From contig NZ_FOMW01000015.1 in NCBI RefSeq assembly GCF_900112755.1, positions 1 to 64,000 of the forward strand: a DNA stretch of 64,000 nt, read 5' to 3'. The DNA comes from Sulfitobacter brevis. Its GTDB lineage: Bacteria; Pseudomonadota; Alphaproteobacteria; Rhodobacterales; Rhodobacteraceae. Below the pieces are notes generated by a model. That model ran no database searches. It saw only the letters and a list, made by a program, of their open reading frames with translations, and was not told the DNA's origin. The position numbers and the translations under genes were made by a program. Shown here piece after piece: positions 53,082-60,677 of this stretch (within the stretch, counting starts at the first letter, position 1; every line of letters starts with the position of its first letter).

Positions 53082-54136
53082 TCCTGCCGGTTTATACTTG
53101 AACCGAGGCACCCCAGAAAAGGGTGCGATTATGGGGGATAAGACTATGGAAAATATACATATATTAGGCGTAGACTTGGCCAAGCGCACATTCGCGATCT
53201 GCGGGGCCGATAAGAAAAGTTATGTTGTATTTAGGCAAAAGTTGACCAGACCGCAGTTCCAGAAAACCCTCTCAAATCTGCCTCCATGCATCATTGCCAT
53301 GGAAGCTTGCGGGTCCGCACACCACTGGGCTCGTGTCGCTCAAGCAGCAGGCCATGAAGTCCGACTTATCCCCGCACAATACGTCAAAGCCTTTGTCAAA
53401 CGCCACAAGAATGATGCTATTGATGCAGAGGCTATAGTCGAAGCTGCTTCACGGCCTTCCATGCAAACCGTTGCGGTGAAAGACGAGAACCAGCAAGCTC
53501 AGGGGATGATTTTTCGGACGCGAGAGATGTTTGTTAAGCAACGAACCCAGCTGATCAATGCAGTCCGGGCCCACCTGACAGAATATGGAATCGTACTGCC
53601 GCAGCAACGCCGCAATGGCCGCTTGTTTGCAAAGCGCTGCCGTTCGGAATTCGACTCTGCGCCGGAAATTGTCACTTCTCTGATCGAGATATATCTCAAG
53701 CAGATTGAGGCCGTTGATGTTGAAGTCGCCGCATTGGATATCAAAATCAAGAAAGGTGCATTGAAGAACGCTGAAGCGCGTAGATTGCAAACCATGCCGG
53801 GTGTCGGTCCAATGTCCGCCATGGCCATTCAAGCCTTCTGCCCCCTGCCCAGAACTTTCGGCGGCAAAGATCGGCTCGGGAGGATTACGAAGATGGGTCA
53901 GCGAGATGTCCGCAAATTGCTAATCATCGGCGCCATGTCTGTGATCAGCGCGTCTGAACGGAAAGGACATTGCGAAGATCCTTGGCTGGAGCGTATGCTA
54001 GCAAAGAGACCGCGTATGGTTGTTGCTGTCGCATTGGCAAACCGAATGGCCAGACGGCTTTGGGCAATGATGACCAAAGAACGTGATTACGAAATTCAGG
54101 TCGTCGCCTAACAGCGCGGCCAGGATACCGGCAGGA
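53082..54136 (+). mobile_element. IS110-family element of the IS1111 type (minimum extent)
   Basis: The transposase gene is enclosed by short inverted repeats TCCTGCCGGT (53082-53091) and ACCGGCAGGA (54127-54136). Subterminal inverted repeats mark the IS1111 subgroup of IS110. The true ends lie outside these repeats. In this subgroup the bridge RNA is encoded in the non-coding end after the transposase, here the first 150-200 bases after 54111. Confidence 0.7.
53146..54111 (+). CDS. IS110/IS1111-family transposase
   Basis: A 321-residue DEDD transposase that appears complete. The N-terminal RuvC-like domain shows GVDLAKRTF, MEACGSAHHWARVAQ, VRLIPAQYVKAFVKRHKNDAIDAEAI, and the C-terminal Tnp_20 domain shows LQTMPGVGPMSAMAIQAF and a serine-containing RLGRITKMGQRDVRKLLIIGAMSVISA. 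I prefer the ATG at 53146 with GGGGGA upstream; an ATG at 53131 is also possible. It is related to the partial transposase at 1-530. Confidence 0.92.
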   Translation: MENIHILGVDLAKRTFAICGADKKSYVVFRQKLTRPQFQKTLSNLPPCIIAMEACGSAHHWARVAQAAGHEVRLIPAQYVKAFVKRHKNDAIDAEAIVEAASRPSMQTVAVKDENQQAQGMIFRTREMFVKQRTQLINAVRAHLTEYGIVLPQQRRNGRLFAKRCRSEFDSAPEIVTSLIEIYLKQIEAVDVEVAALDIKIKKGALKNAEARRLQTMPGVGPMSAMAIQAFCPLPRTFGGKDRLGRITKMGQRDVRKLLIIGAMSVISASERKGHCEDPWLERMLAKRPRMVVAVALANRMARRLWAMMTKERDYEIQVVA

Positions 54137-54556
54137 CTGAAAGGACGAAGGATAAGTTACGGAACACGACGATCAGGAGATCGGCAGCGGAAAAACCAGG
54201 ATAAGATTGTGGCCCTCGAGCCCGTTAATCTGATTTGGAACCGCGTCGCGTATCTCCATAAAGGCCCGCCGTCAGTGAAACGGCACTTCTGAGGCCGGAC
54301 ACATGACTGCACCTGATCTGCCCGTTCCAAGACCTTGAAATCGCTCACAGTAACCGGGGCATCCACACATATCTTATGTTAAGCTTAAATTGGTAATAGA
54401 GCGAGGTTCTCGGCCCGGGTTAGCGCCACCATCAAGACCGGACCTGTCACGCTTTGATGTCGCCCCAAATCTTCGTTTGAGCCACCTTGCGTTTGAAAGC
54501 GACAGGGCTTTTCCAGCCCGAGTTTAAGAGATGACGTCACCAACAATAAGTGAATG
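54112..54556. other. IS1111 right end and non-coding flank
   Basis: The first part holds the subterminal repeat and probably the bridge-RNA gene of the IS1111 element. From about 54300 the sequence is unrelated, without a supported gene. Confidence 0.4.
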
Positions 54557-54910
54557 TCACCCCCGCGTATGCCAACCGTTATCAACATAATGTGCGGTTT
54601 CATTTACAAAACTTGCCTCGTTTGACGCCAGAAAAGTGACCGCTGCCGCGACTTCTTCAGGCTCGCAGATGCGACCTTGAGTGGCGGCAAGATCGCCGTC
54701 TTCCCATTGCTGGCCGGCGGCGTTCAATTCCGCAATTTCGCGAATGCCGTGCGCGGTCTTTGCGAAAGCGGGGCAAATCGCATTACAGCGAATGCCTTGG
54801 TCTCGATATTACACGGCAATGGTGCGGGATAACTGCAAGACCGCCCCTCTGGACATGCAATACCAGTTTTGTCTGACAGTGCCGCTCAATGGAATGGGCG
54901 AAGATGCACA
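54557..54910 (-). pseudogene. Short-chain dehydrogenase remnant with internal stop
   Basis: The minus strand reads NWYCMSRGAVLQLSRTIAV, then TAA, then YRDQGIRCNAICPAFAKTAHGIREI and RICEPEEVAAAVTFLASNEASFVN to a stop at 54557. This is the C-terminal half of a classical short-chain dehydrogenase. The active-site YxxxK has Arg in place of Lys, there is an in-frame TAA, and the N-terminal NAD-binding half is absent. Confidence 0.8.
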
Positions 54911-55015
54911 AGAAAATTAATAAGTTTGTGAGAGAGATGCTGCGATAGAATTGGGTTCTATGAAGCCTAGGCCGTGAGTCTGCGCGGAACGCCAAAACAT
55001 ATCCATTAGGTGTAA

Positions 55016-55050
55016 AGAAAAAGGCCCAGTCACATGACCGGGCCTTTTTA
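55016..55050 (-). terminator. Strong terminator, probably bidirectional
   Basis: AAAAGGCCCAGTCA and TGACCGGGCCTTTTT form a stem with one mismatch and a very short loop, with A- and T-runs on both sides. It lies 16 bases after the stop of the minus-strand gene at 55066. Confidence 0.85.
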
Positions 55051-55065
55051 TGCCATTAACAACTA

Positions 55066-55362
55066 TTAACGGCTGTCGTTGCCGGGGCCGTAGCCACCGT
55101 AGATGTAACCTTCACCTGGCGACTGGATGCTGCTGCGGGTCGACATGGAGGCATCAACGCCAGAGTTGTCGCTGGTGTCTAAGCGCAGGTCGGCGGCACG
55201 CGAGGAGCGGTCTTCGCCGACCACGGTTTCACGGATTTCGCTGGAATATTCGATTGCGGACTTTGATGTATCCAAGCGCAGGTCGTTGTATCGCGTGGAC
55301 TCATCGGCAAAAGCTGCGGTGCTAAACAGGGCGGCGGCGGTGGTTGCAATAATCAGTTTCAT
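55066..55362 (-). CDS. Small secreted protein with duplicated DLRLDTS motif
   Basis: A 98-residue protein with a signal peptide (MKLIIATTAAALFSTAAFA) and a mature part of about 79 polar residues. The seven-residue motif DLRLDTS occurs twice (about 28-34 and 58-64), each followed by S/D-rich sequence. The C-terminus is Gly/Tyr-rich (GEGYIYGGYGPGNDSR). I do not recognise the family. It is monocistronic with its own terminator, and conserved-looking codon use suggests a real gene. It may be a periplasmic or surface structural or stress protein. Confidence 0.75.
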   Translation of the reverse strand: MKLIIATTAAALFSTAAFADESTRYNDLRLDTSKSAIEYSSEIRETVVGEDRSSRAADLRLDTSDNSGVDASMSTRSSIQSPGEGYIYGGYGPGNDSR

Positions 55363-56119
55363 TGTAGTGTCCTAGTCATTCAATCATCAGGCACAGTCTG
55401 CTGCGCCTCGGTGTCAGGGAAAGAACGGCTCGTCGGCGCAAAAGGTTTCCGCATTGCAGCAAGTGACGCTAGGTGAAGGGGCATATCGAAGCACGGGACT
55501 GACACTGTGCTAAAATGTTTGTAGTTTATTAACAACATCTTACCAGACAATTTCCGCGCGCTTTACTCCGCATCACAACAAGTTCACGCTTCCGTGCTCA
55601 ATATGACTGAACGCCAAGTGCGGGTGTCAGAGAACTATTTAGACACCGGTCCCGCAGGGTTCACGCCAAGCGGAAAGTTCAAAGCAGCGGTAAAGCCGCT
55701 TGCCTGTCCGGGCGTGGGGGAACTGATATTAAGTACTGTCCCGGATTGGCTGCACAACTCCTGCACAAAGGAGAGCCGAAACCATCCGACAGCGGCGCAT
55801 TAGATAGCACCTAAGCCAAAGGCATGTGGCAACGCACATACCAGCGCAAACGCATTATGATTGGGAGGAACGAGAACCAAGCAAACCGCGCCTTCATAGC
55901 AAAATTTGCGCACCTAATCAGTGTGGAGGAGCATAGGATGTATTTTGATGAGGTTGAATTAGACATCGAGGGATGTTGAAAATTTCGGAATGCCGTCTAG
56001 CTTGTGTGACAAGTTGACGCGAGGACAAACACACTCCTACTATTAACAAATGGGTCATAGTCTCTTACCTAGTGGATCAGCAGGTTCTTTGGTGAATTGA
56101 CTTGCGGACAGGACCAACG
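55363..56119. other. 757-base region without a supported gene
   Basis: This holds the promoter of the small secreted protein on the minus strand and the leader of the BLUF gene on the plus strand. Short open frames exist (for example 55594-55803) but have no ribosome site or recognisable protein character. Confidence 0.4.
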
Positions 56120-56551
56120 ATGCATGATCATACTACACCAAAGCTTCATCACATTGCGTATGTAAGCCTCTCTATATGGCCGTTGGGTCCGACGCTTTTG
56201 TCCGATATCCTTGAGGTTTCGCAGCGAAATAATGCGCGGGATGGGATAACCGGAATTCTCAAGTACCACGACCAGCAATTTTTTCAAATTCTTGAGGGTG
56301 AGCAGTCTGCTGTTCAACTTTGCTATGAGCGAATAGTTCGAGATCCACGCCATGTTAACGTGTCTCAAATATTGGATGATTCAATCAAGAGTAGAACATT
56401 CGCCAACTGGGCCATGTCATATGCGGGCCCCGATGAGATTGGCCCATATACCCCGACGCCACTCAAGGCCCGAGCCGATTTCAAGGGTGACGGAAAGGCC
56501 TCTAGCTGTTTGGCTTTGGAGCTTGCATATCAAATCTTCCTGAAAGCGTAA
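56120..56551 (+). CDS. BLUF-domain blue-light photoreceptor
   Basis: A 143-residue protein that is essentially one BLUF domain, binding FAD to sense blue light. The FAD-contacting Tyr14 is in LHHIAYVSLS, the Asn region and Gln56 in DGITGILKYHDQQFFQILEGE complete the photocycle set, and NWAMSYAG lies in the fifth strand. A C-terminal helical extension of about 45 residues follows. The ATG at 56120 has AGGA at seven bases. It converges on a single-domain response regulator 19 bases away. Such short BLUF proteins act through partner proteins. Confidence 0.9.
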   Translation: MHDHTTPKLHHIAYVSLSIWPLGPTLLSDILEVSQRNNARDGITGILKYHDQQFFQILEGEQSAVQLCYERIVRDPRHVNVSQILDDSIKSRTFANWAMSYAGPDEIGPYTPTPLKARADFKGDGKASSCLALELAYQIFLKA

Positions 56552-56570
56552 GCCATACCTAAGATCCAAA

Positions 56571-56945
56571 TTAAACTGTCTGATTTAAAACCGATTGGAC
56601 TTCCGAGCTCAATGTTAGCGGGTCAAAAGGTTTAATGATCACCTTTTCCGCACCCAAGTCTAAGAGTTCCTTCTCTTCTGACGGTTGAACACGAGCAGTC
56701 AGGAAGATTACCGGAACCTCCTTAAGGTGAGGCATCTCACGCATTTTTTTCAGGGTTTGCCGACCGTCCATGCCCGGCATCATCACGTCGAGCAGCAATA
56801 GATCCGGCACGAAATCTTGAACGACAATCAAGGCCTCCTCGCCTGACGCGCATTGGGTCAAAACGAAGTCGCCAGATAACTCGAACGATATTTTTGCTAT
56901 TTCACGGATGTCTGGGTCATCTTCTACATGCAGAATTTGGATCAT
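56571..56945 (-). CDS. Single-domain response regulator (CheY-like)
   Basis: A 124-residue receiver domain with no output domain. The acidic pair is E8-D9-D10 (HVEDDPD), the phosphorylated residue is Asp53 in LLLLDVMMPGMDG, and the switch residues are Thr83 (FLTA) and Lys105 (VIIKPFD). Such proteins relay phosphate between kinases or act on motors and partner proteins. No histidine kinase is encoded in the window. The stop faces the BLUF gene's stop. Confidence 0.92.
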   Translation of the reverse strand: MIQILHVEDDPDIREIAKISFELSGDFVLTQCASGEEALIVVQDFVPDLLLLDVMMPGMDGRQTLKKMREMPHLKEVPVIFLTARVQPSEEKELLDLGAEKVIIKPFDPLTLSSEVQSVLNQTV

Positions 56946-57469
56946 AGAATCATATCACCTAAACGTTGGTTGCCCAGAGGCACGCAAATTTTTTCGTAGA
57001 AAGGTAAGCCAACATCTAAATACTTAGTCGGCTCGTCCCAAGGTCAAGACATCCCGGGCACCAGTTTTTTCAAGACAATGTCATCTCTGAGTCGCATTGA
57101 TTTGGAAGGAGTCGTATCAAGCTACCAGTATCTGGAAGCGGTGCGCAAGGTAGCTAAACAAGGCGGCGTGTTAGGGCTTCATTCAAGGTATTGGCCCAAG
57201 CGCGTTACGGCTGATTGAAGCGGAGGCGTAAGAACTTGTTCTTGCGGAGAGCGGTACCGCGACCATTCGCCAATTTAGTAGAGCGTCAAAATTGAGACAA
57301 AAAAGCTGAGATGTAATTTCAAATTGGCGGTTGGAATGGGGGACGCTCAACGCACCACACACCCTAAGATGCTTGTTTTTAGCAAAATATTTTGATGTAG
57401 TGGCGGTGCTGTCAGACGAATTTGAACCAGTTTCAGTATGACCCTGTATGCCGGAACATATCCGAAACA
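56946..57469. other. Region without a clear gene
   Basis: A 46-codon plus-strand frame at 57078-57218 (starting MSSLSRIDLEGVV) has some coding character but no recognisable family or good ribosome site. The rest is the flank of an IS6 remnant. Confidence 0.35.
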
Positions 57470-57733
57470 AAGCTGGCGCCACTCGGCGAGAGCAGCGCTT
57501 CGGTTGAGTTTGAAGTTGTCTCGTAAGTAAAGGTGGCGTTCCTTGTTGAAGTGGTTGTGGACCGAAGAATGGACAGCGGCAAACTTTTGCAAACATCGCA
57601 TCTGTCGGAAGCGAAGCATGGCCCGTTCACGCCGTCGGAACGGCTGGTGTGAGTTTTCAGAACGATTGTTGAGCCAGCGGCCCGTTTCCTGCTTTGGCGC
57701 GTTGCCGATAACCTTCATCGCCGCCCCGTAGGA
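57470..57733 (-). pseudogene. IS6-family transposase fragment (C-terminal part)
   Basis: About 88 codons match the end of an IS6-type transposase: SYGAAMKVIGNAPKQETGRWLNNRSENSHQPFRRRERAMLRFRQMRCLQKFAAVHSSVHNHF, including the last catalytic Glu of the DDE triad. The N-terminal two thirds are absent and no terminal repeats are found nearby. It differs from the intact IS6 protein at 59818-60519. Confidence 0.85.
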
Positions 57734-58170
57734 TCGAAAGCAGGGCTCTCCACTTCCAATCCGACACATGCATGCAGCGGCGCCCTTTCGAACGGCAAAG
57801 CAGACCTCGAAGAGAAGCGTGACCCGGATAAGCGATCCCTGATCAATTAAAAGAAGGGAAATGAGCTTGACCCAGACACCCAAATAGAGTGGCTGCCATT
57901 CGCTGCGAGTTGAACAAATGACGGAAATGGGGGCGGCTGCGGACGGATAACTTCCGGCAATCAGAATATTGTTAGCGGCCATGCTACGCGATCGCACGGG
58001 TTTGCCGAATGTGCTTTGTCACAGTGTCAGTTTATGCTTTTGGAACCGGAGCGCCCGGCCCGAAGCAGCCGGCCATCCTTCAACAAAAGACTAGGTGATA
58101 CGCACCTTGAGCGCCTACGGTGAGAGATTGCTTTCCCAAATGGGGAGTTCCATCTAGGAAAATACTAATC
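57734..58170. other. Intergenic region before the secreted-protein gene
   Basis: No gene is supported here. The minus strand stays open for much of it, but the translation has no protein-like features. It contains the leader of the 58171 gene. Confidence 0.35.
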
Positions 58171-59388
58171 ATGAAACCAATCCGAAAATTAAGCGGATGC
58201 GTTACACTATTATCTTGTCTTTTCTACCCATTAGCGGCTGCGGCGCAAACCTTGCCGAATGGAAATTACGACACAACTGATTTTGGTGTGATCAATATTG
58301 AATGCATAAGCTCAGAGATGTGCTTTGGGACTTACGAAAACAGACAGTCTTACTTGTATTTGAACAGCAGGGACAACAGCCAGAATTTCACCGGTTATTG
58401 GGTCGAATCAGAATCCTCAAAACCTTGTGCCGTTACGCATCAGTTTCCCAACCTTCAATCCAATGCTTGGGGCAATGTGAATGTGACCTTTAATCTTTCT
58501 GCGAACAGTCTGTCCGGATTTTGGGGATACTGCAAAGATCACCCCAACAAGACACTGGACGGCACGCGCGCGCAAATGCACACAGCGCAGGACACTACAA
58601 GCGTTGATCTCGCCTCCATTGCCCAGTTTCTTGTCGGTTCGTGGTTGCCGTCGCCGGATTCCAGCGCGCGCCGAAACGATAGCTACACATTCAATCCAGA
58701 CGGCACATTTGTAATTTCAGACGGCTCCTCTAATTCGCCTATTGGCAACTGGACACTCAACAGTGCTGGCCAAATGGTCATGGATGGCCGCGTCGATGAA
58801 CCGCTTACTATTGAAATCGTCGGGCAAGACATCAAAATGGGAGGCGACCAGTACACGCAGGAACCGTTCAACGGTCTATCCTACGATGGTCAGAGCGTTT
58901 TGGGCGACGTACAGACCGAAGGCGTCTTTCAACCGAAATGGCCTAGCGATGGCACGACTCCCATGGTCGGAAATTATGAGTTGAGCTTTATCGTTTTGGG
59001 GCCCGTCGACAGCTTTCGACCAAGCACCGCAGATGCTTCAAGCAAGCCGATCTATGTTGAATTCTGGAACACAACCGAGACCACCACGACGGACGTCGAT
59101 GGTCGCGAAGTGCGAAAGGACATCATGGGATTTTGGCCAACCGAGTACGAAGTCAGCCCGGATTCACTGTCTTTCCACGGATATCACCCGCAATGGGGAG
59201 ATATCTATTTCGATGCGCGGTTCGACAGCACACGTGTGCAGACACAATATAATTATGAACGGGGCGGCGGTGACTCGTCGGGCTTCGGCAAGCCCGCAAA
59301 AGCAGACGAGCCGCTGATTTATGGTGACATGCTCGTCAGAGGTCATATCTTTCGCGATGTCGCTTTGTTTATCGGCTGGTTTGAGTGA
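58171..59388 (+). CDS. Secreted protein of unknown function
   Basis: A 405-residue protein with a signal peptide (SGCVTLLSCLFYPLAAAAQ). The N-terminal third has repeated aromatic strands with cysteines (INIECISSEMCFGTYENRQSYLYL, GFWGYCKDH), and the middle has a lipocalin-like pattern, FLVGSWLPSPDSSARRNDSYTFNPDGTFVISDG followed by GNWTLNSAGQMVMDG. The last part is strand- and Asp-rich. I do not recognise a family with certainty. The start at 58171 is chosen from the signal peptide; the frame opens at 58120. GC content is lower than in the polysaccharide genes to the right. Confidence 0.75.
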   Translation: MKPIRKLSGCVTLLSCLFYPLAAAAQTLPNGNYDTTDFGVINIECISSEMCFGTYENRQSYLYLNSRDNSQNFTGYWVESESSKPCAVTHQFPNLQSNAWGNVNVTFNLSANSLSGFWGYCKDHPNKTLDGTRAQMHTAQDTTSVDLASIAQFLVGSWLPSPDSSARRNDSYTFNPDGTFVISDGSSNSPIGNWTLNSAGQMVMDGRVDEPLTIEIVGQDIKMGGDQYTQEPFNGLSYDGQSVLGDVQTEGVFQPKWPSDGTTPMVGNYELSFIVLGPVDSFRPSTADASSKPIYVEFWNTTETTTTDVDGREVRKDIMGFWPTEYEVSPDSLSFHGYHPQWGDIYFDARFDSTRVQTQYNYERGGGDSSGFGKPAKADEPLIYGDMLVRGHIFRDVALFIGWFE

Positions 59389-59431
59389 TGGTCTTTACGC
59401 TGAGATCGATGATCCCTGCGTAAAACAAAAA

Positions 59432-59461
59432 CACCTCGGACCAAACAAATGGTCCGAGGTG
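59432..59461 (-). terminator. Terminator hairpin, U-tract on the minus strand
   Basis: CACCTCGGACCA (59432-59443) and TGGTCCGAGGTG (59450-59461) form a perfect 12-base stem with loop AACAAA. The A-rich tract before it gives TTTTTGTTTT on the minus strand, so it terminates minus-strand transcripts of the truncated LuxR unit. It may also slow plus-strand transcription from 58171. Confidence 0.8.
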
Positions 59462-59471
59462 CAAAATCTTG

Positions 59472-59510
59472 AAGGCCATGGAGGCCTTCGCGGCACGGCA
59501 GGACCGTGCC
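59472..59510 (-). repeat. Two additional tandem hairpins
   Basis: AAGGCC-ATGGA-GGCCTT (59472-59488) and GGCACGG-CAGGA-CCGTGCC (59492-59510) are perfect, closely spaced hairpins between the small minus-strand frame and its terminator. Confidence 0.6.
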
Positions 59511-59525
59511 GTGCCAATACCGAGC

Positions 59526-59621
59526 CTAATGCAGGCGTTGACCATTAGCCATGACAGACCCGTCTTCCTTGAATTCGATCTGCGAGGTCATCGTGTCCTC
59601 GGTACCTGCGACAATACGCAT
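59526..59621 (-). CDS. Possible 31-codon peptide after the LuxR remnant
   Basis: An ATG at 59621, six bases after the LuxR stop and close to AGGG, opens a 31-codon frame (MRIVAGTEDTMTSQIEFKEDG...). The sequence is protein-like but matches nothing I know. It lies before tandem hairpins and a terminator, so it would be the last part of the LuxR transcript. Confidence 0.35.
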   Translation of the reverse strand: MRIVAGTEDTMTSQIEFKEDGSVMANGQRLH

Positions 59622-59626
59622 TTGCC

Positions 59627-59758
59627 CTATGGATTGGACAATACACGCACGATTAGTTCGGCGCGTGAGTGGACGCCAAACTTTTCAAAGAGAATTGAGG
59701 CCTGATTGCGAACCGTTTTCTCGCTCTTATTTTGATTTGCGGCAATGTCCTTGTTGGG
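59627..59758 (-). pseudogene. LuxR-type regulator remnant (C-terminal helix-turn-helix)
   Basis: The minus strand encodes PNKDIAANQNKSEKTVRNQASILFEKFGVHSRAELIVRVLSNP and a stop at 59627. This is the second half of a LuxR/FixJ helix-turn-helix domain: DIA, SEKTV and GV-SRAE are at the usual spacing. The protein is cut exactly at the left inverted repeat of the IS6 element (59756), and the missing N-terminal part is not found on the other side. Confidence 0.8.
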
Positions 59759-60572
59759 TGTTGTCACGTTAACGGCGTGAGGTTGGTGGTGCATTGATCT
59801 GGGCGTAGGGGATTCCGATGCAAAAATTTAAACTCAGCTACAAGCGCCACCGGTTTCCGCCTCAGGTCATCGCTCATGTTGTCTGGCTCTACGTCCGGTT
59901 CAACCTGAGCCTGCGCGAGGTCGAGGAGATGATGCTGGCACGTGGCGTGGACGTTTCGTACGAGACGATCCGGCGCTGGACCATCAAGTTCGGCCCTCTG
60001 ATCGCCCACGTTCTGCGGCGACGGCGGCCGCGCCCCGGCGATGTCTGGCACTTAGACGAAGTCGTCGTGAAGATAGCGGGCCGGTCATACTGGTTGTGGC
60101 GCGCGGTCGATCAATACGGCATCGTTCTTGAGGAAATCCTTCAATCCAGGCGAGACAAGCGCGCTGCAAAGCGGCTTTTGGTCAAACTGATAAAACGCTG
60201 GGGCTTCGTGCCCAAAAGGATCATAACGGACAAGCTGCGCTCCTACGGTGCAGCGAAACGCGAGGTCGTGCCTGGCCTTGATCATTGGTCCCACAAGGGG
60301 CTCAATAACCGTGCAGAAAACAGCCATCTCCCTTTTCGAAAACGAGAGCGGGTGATGCAGGGTTTCCGATCGCCGGGTAGTTTACAACGCTTCGTTTCGA
60401 TGCAATCTGCAACCCGCAATTCCTTCGCCGTACCAGCCCGCCGTCGTTCCGCTCTCACCATCCGCTACCATCGACTCGAAGCATTCGAGGCGTGGAAATC
60501 CGCGGCAAACGTCGCTTGATCAATGATCGGCATGCCAATTTCCAAGCTCGCCGAATTAACGTGACAACACCC
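59756..60572 (+). mobile_element. IS6-family insertion sequence, intact
   Basis: Perfect 17-base terminal inverted repeats GGGTGTTGTCACGTTAA (59756-59772) and its complement at 60556-60572 enclose one transposase in 817 bases, the standard IS6 size. The 8 bases outside each end differ, so there is no target duplication. That fits an IS6-mediated deletion or cointegrate that joined the LuxR remnant to the polysaccharide genes. Confidence 0.92.
59818..60519 (+). CDS. IS6-family transposase
   Basis: A complete 233-residue DDE transposase with an N-terminal helix-turn-helix (LSLREVEEMMLARGVDVSYETIRRW), first Asp at 80 (WHLDEVVVK), second Asp at 138 (IITDKLRSYG) and Glu at 167 (NNRAENSHLPF). Length and residue spacing are normal for the family. 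It mediates replicative cointegrate formation. Confidence 0.95.
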   Translation: MQKFKLSYKRHRFPPQVIAHVVWLYVRFNLSLREVEEMMLARGVDVSYETIRRWTIKFGPLIAHVLRRRRPRPGDVWHLDEVVVKIAGRSYWLWRAVDQYGIVLEEILQSRRDKRAAKRLLVKLIKRWGFVPKRIITDKLRSYGAAKREVVPGLDHWSHKGLNNRAENSHLPFRKRERVMQGFRSPGSLQRFVSMQSATRNSFAVPARRRSALTIRYHRLEAFEAWKSAANVA

Positions 60573-60677
60573 CGCCAAGATTTGCCGCCCATCAGGGCAT
60601 AATCAACTTTCGCGCGTTTCTCGTTGCAAAGCGCCCGTTTCGCTGCGCTGATAGGGTCAAAGGGAGAAACAACAGTT

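Noticed and set aside
55594-55803. 69-codon open frame in the 757-base gap
   Set aside because: There is no ribosome site, no recognisable composition and no operon context.
59432-59461. Simple plus-strand terminator of the secreted-protein gene
   Set aside because: The T-run is on the minus-strand side; on the plus strand the hairpin is followed by CAAAATC, so termination in that direction is doubtful.
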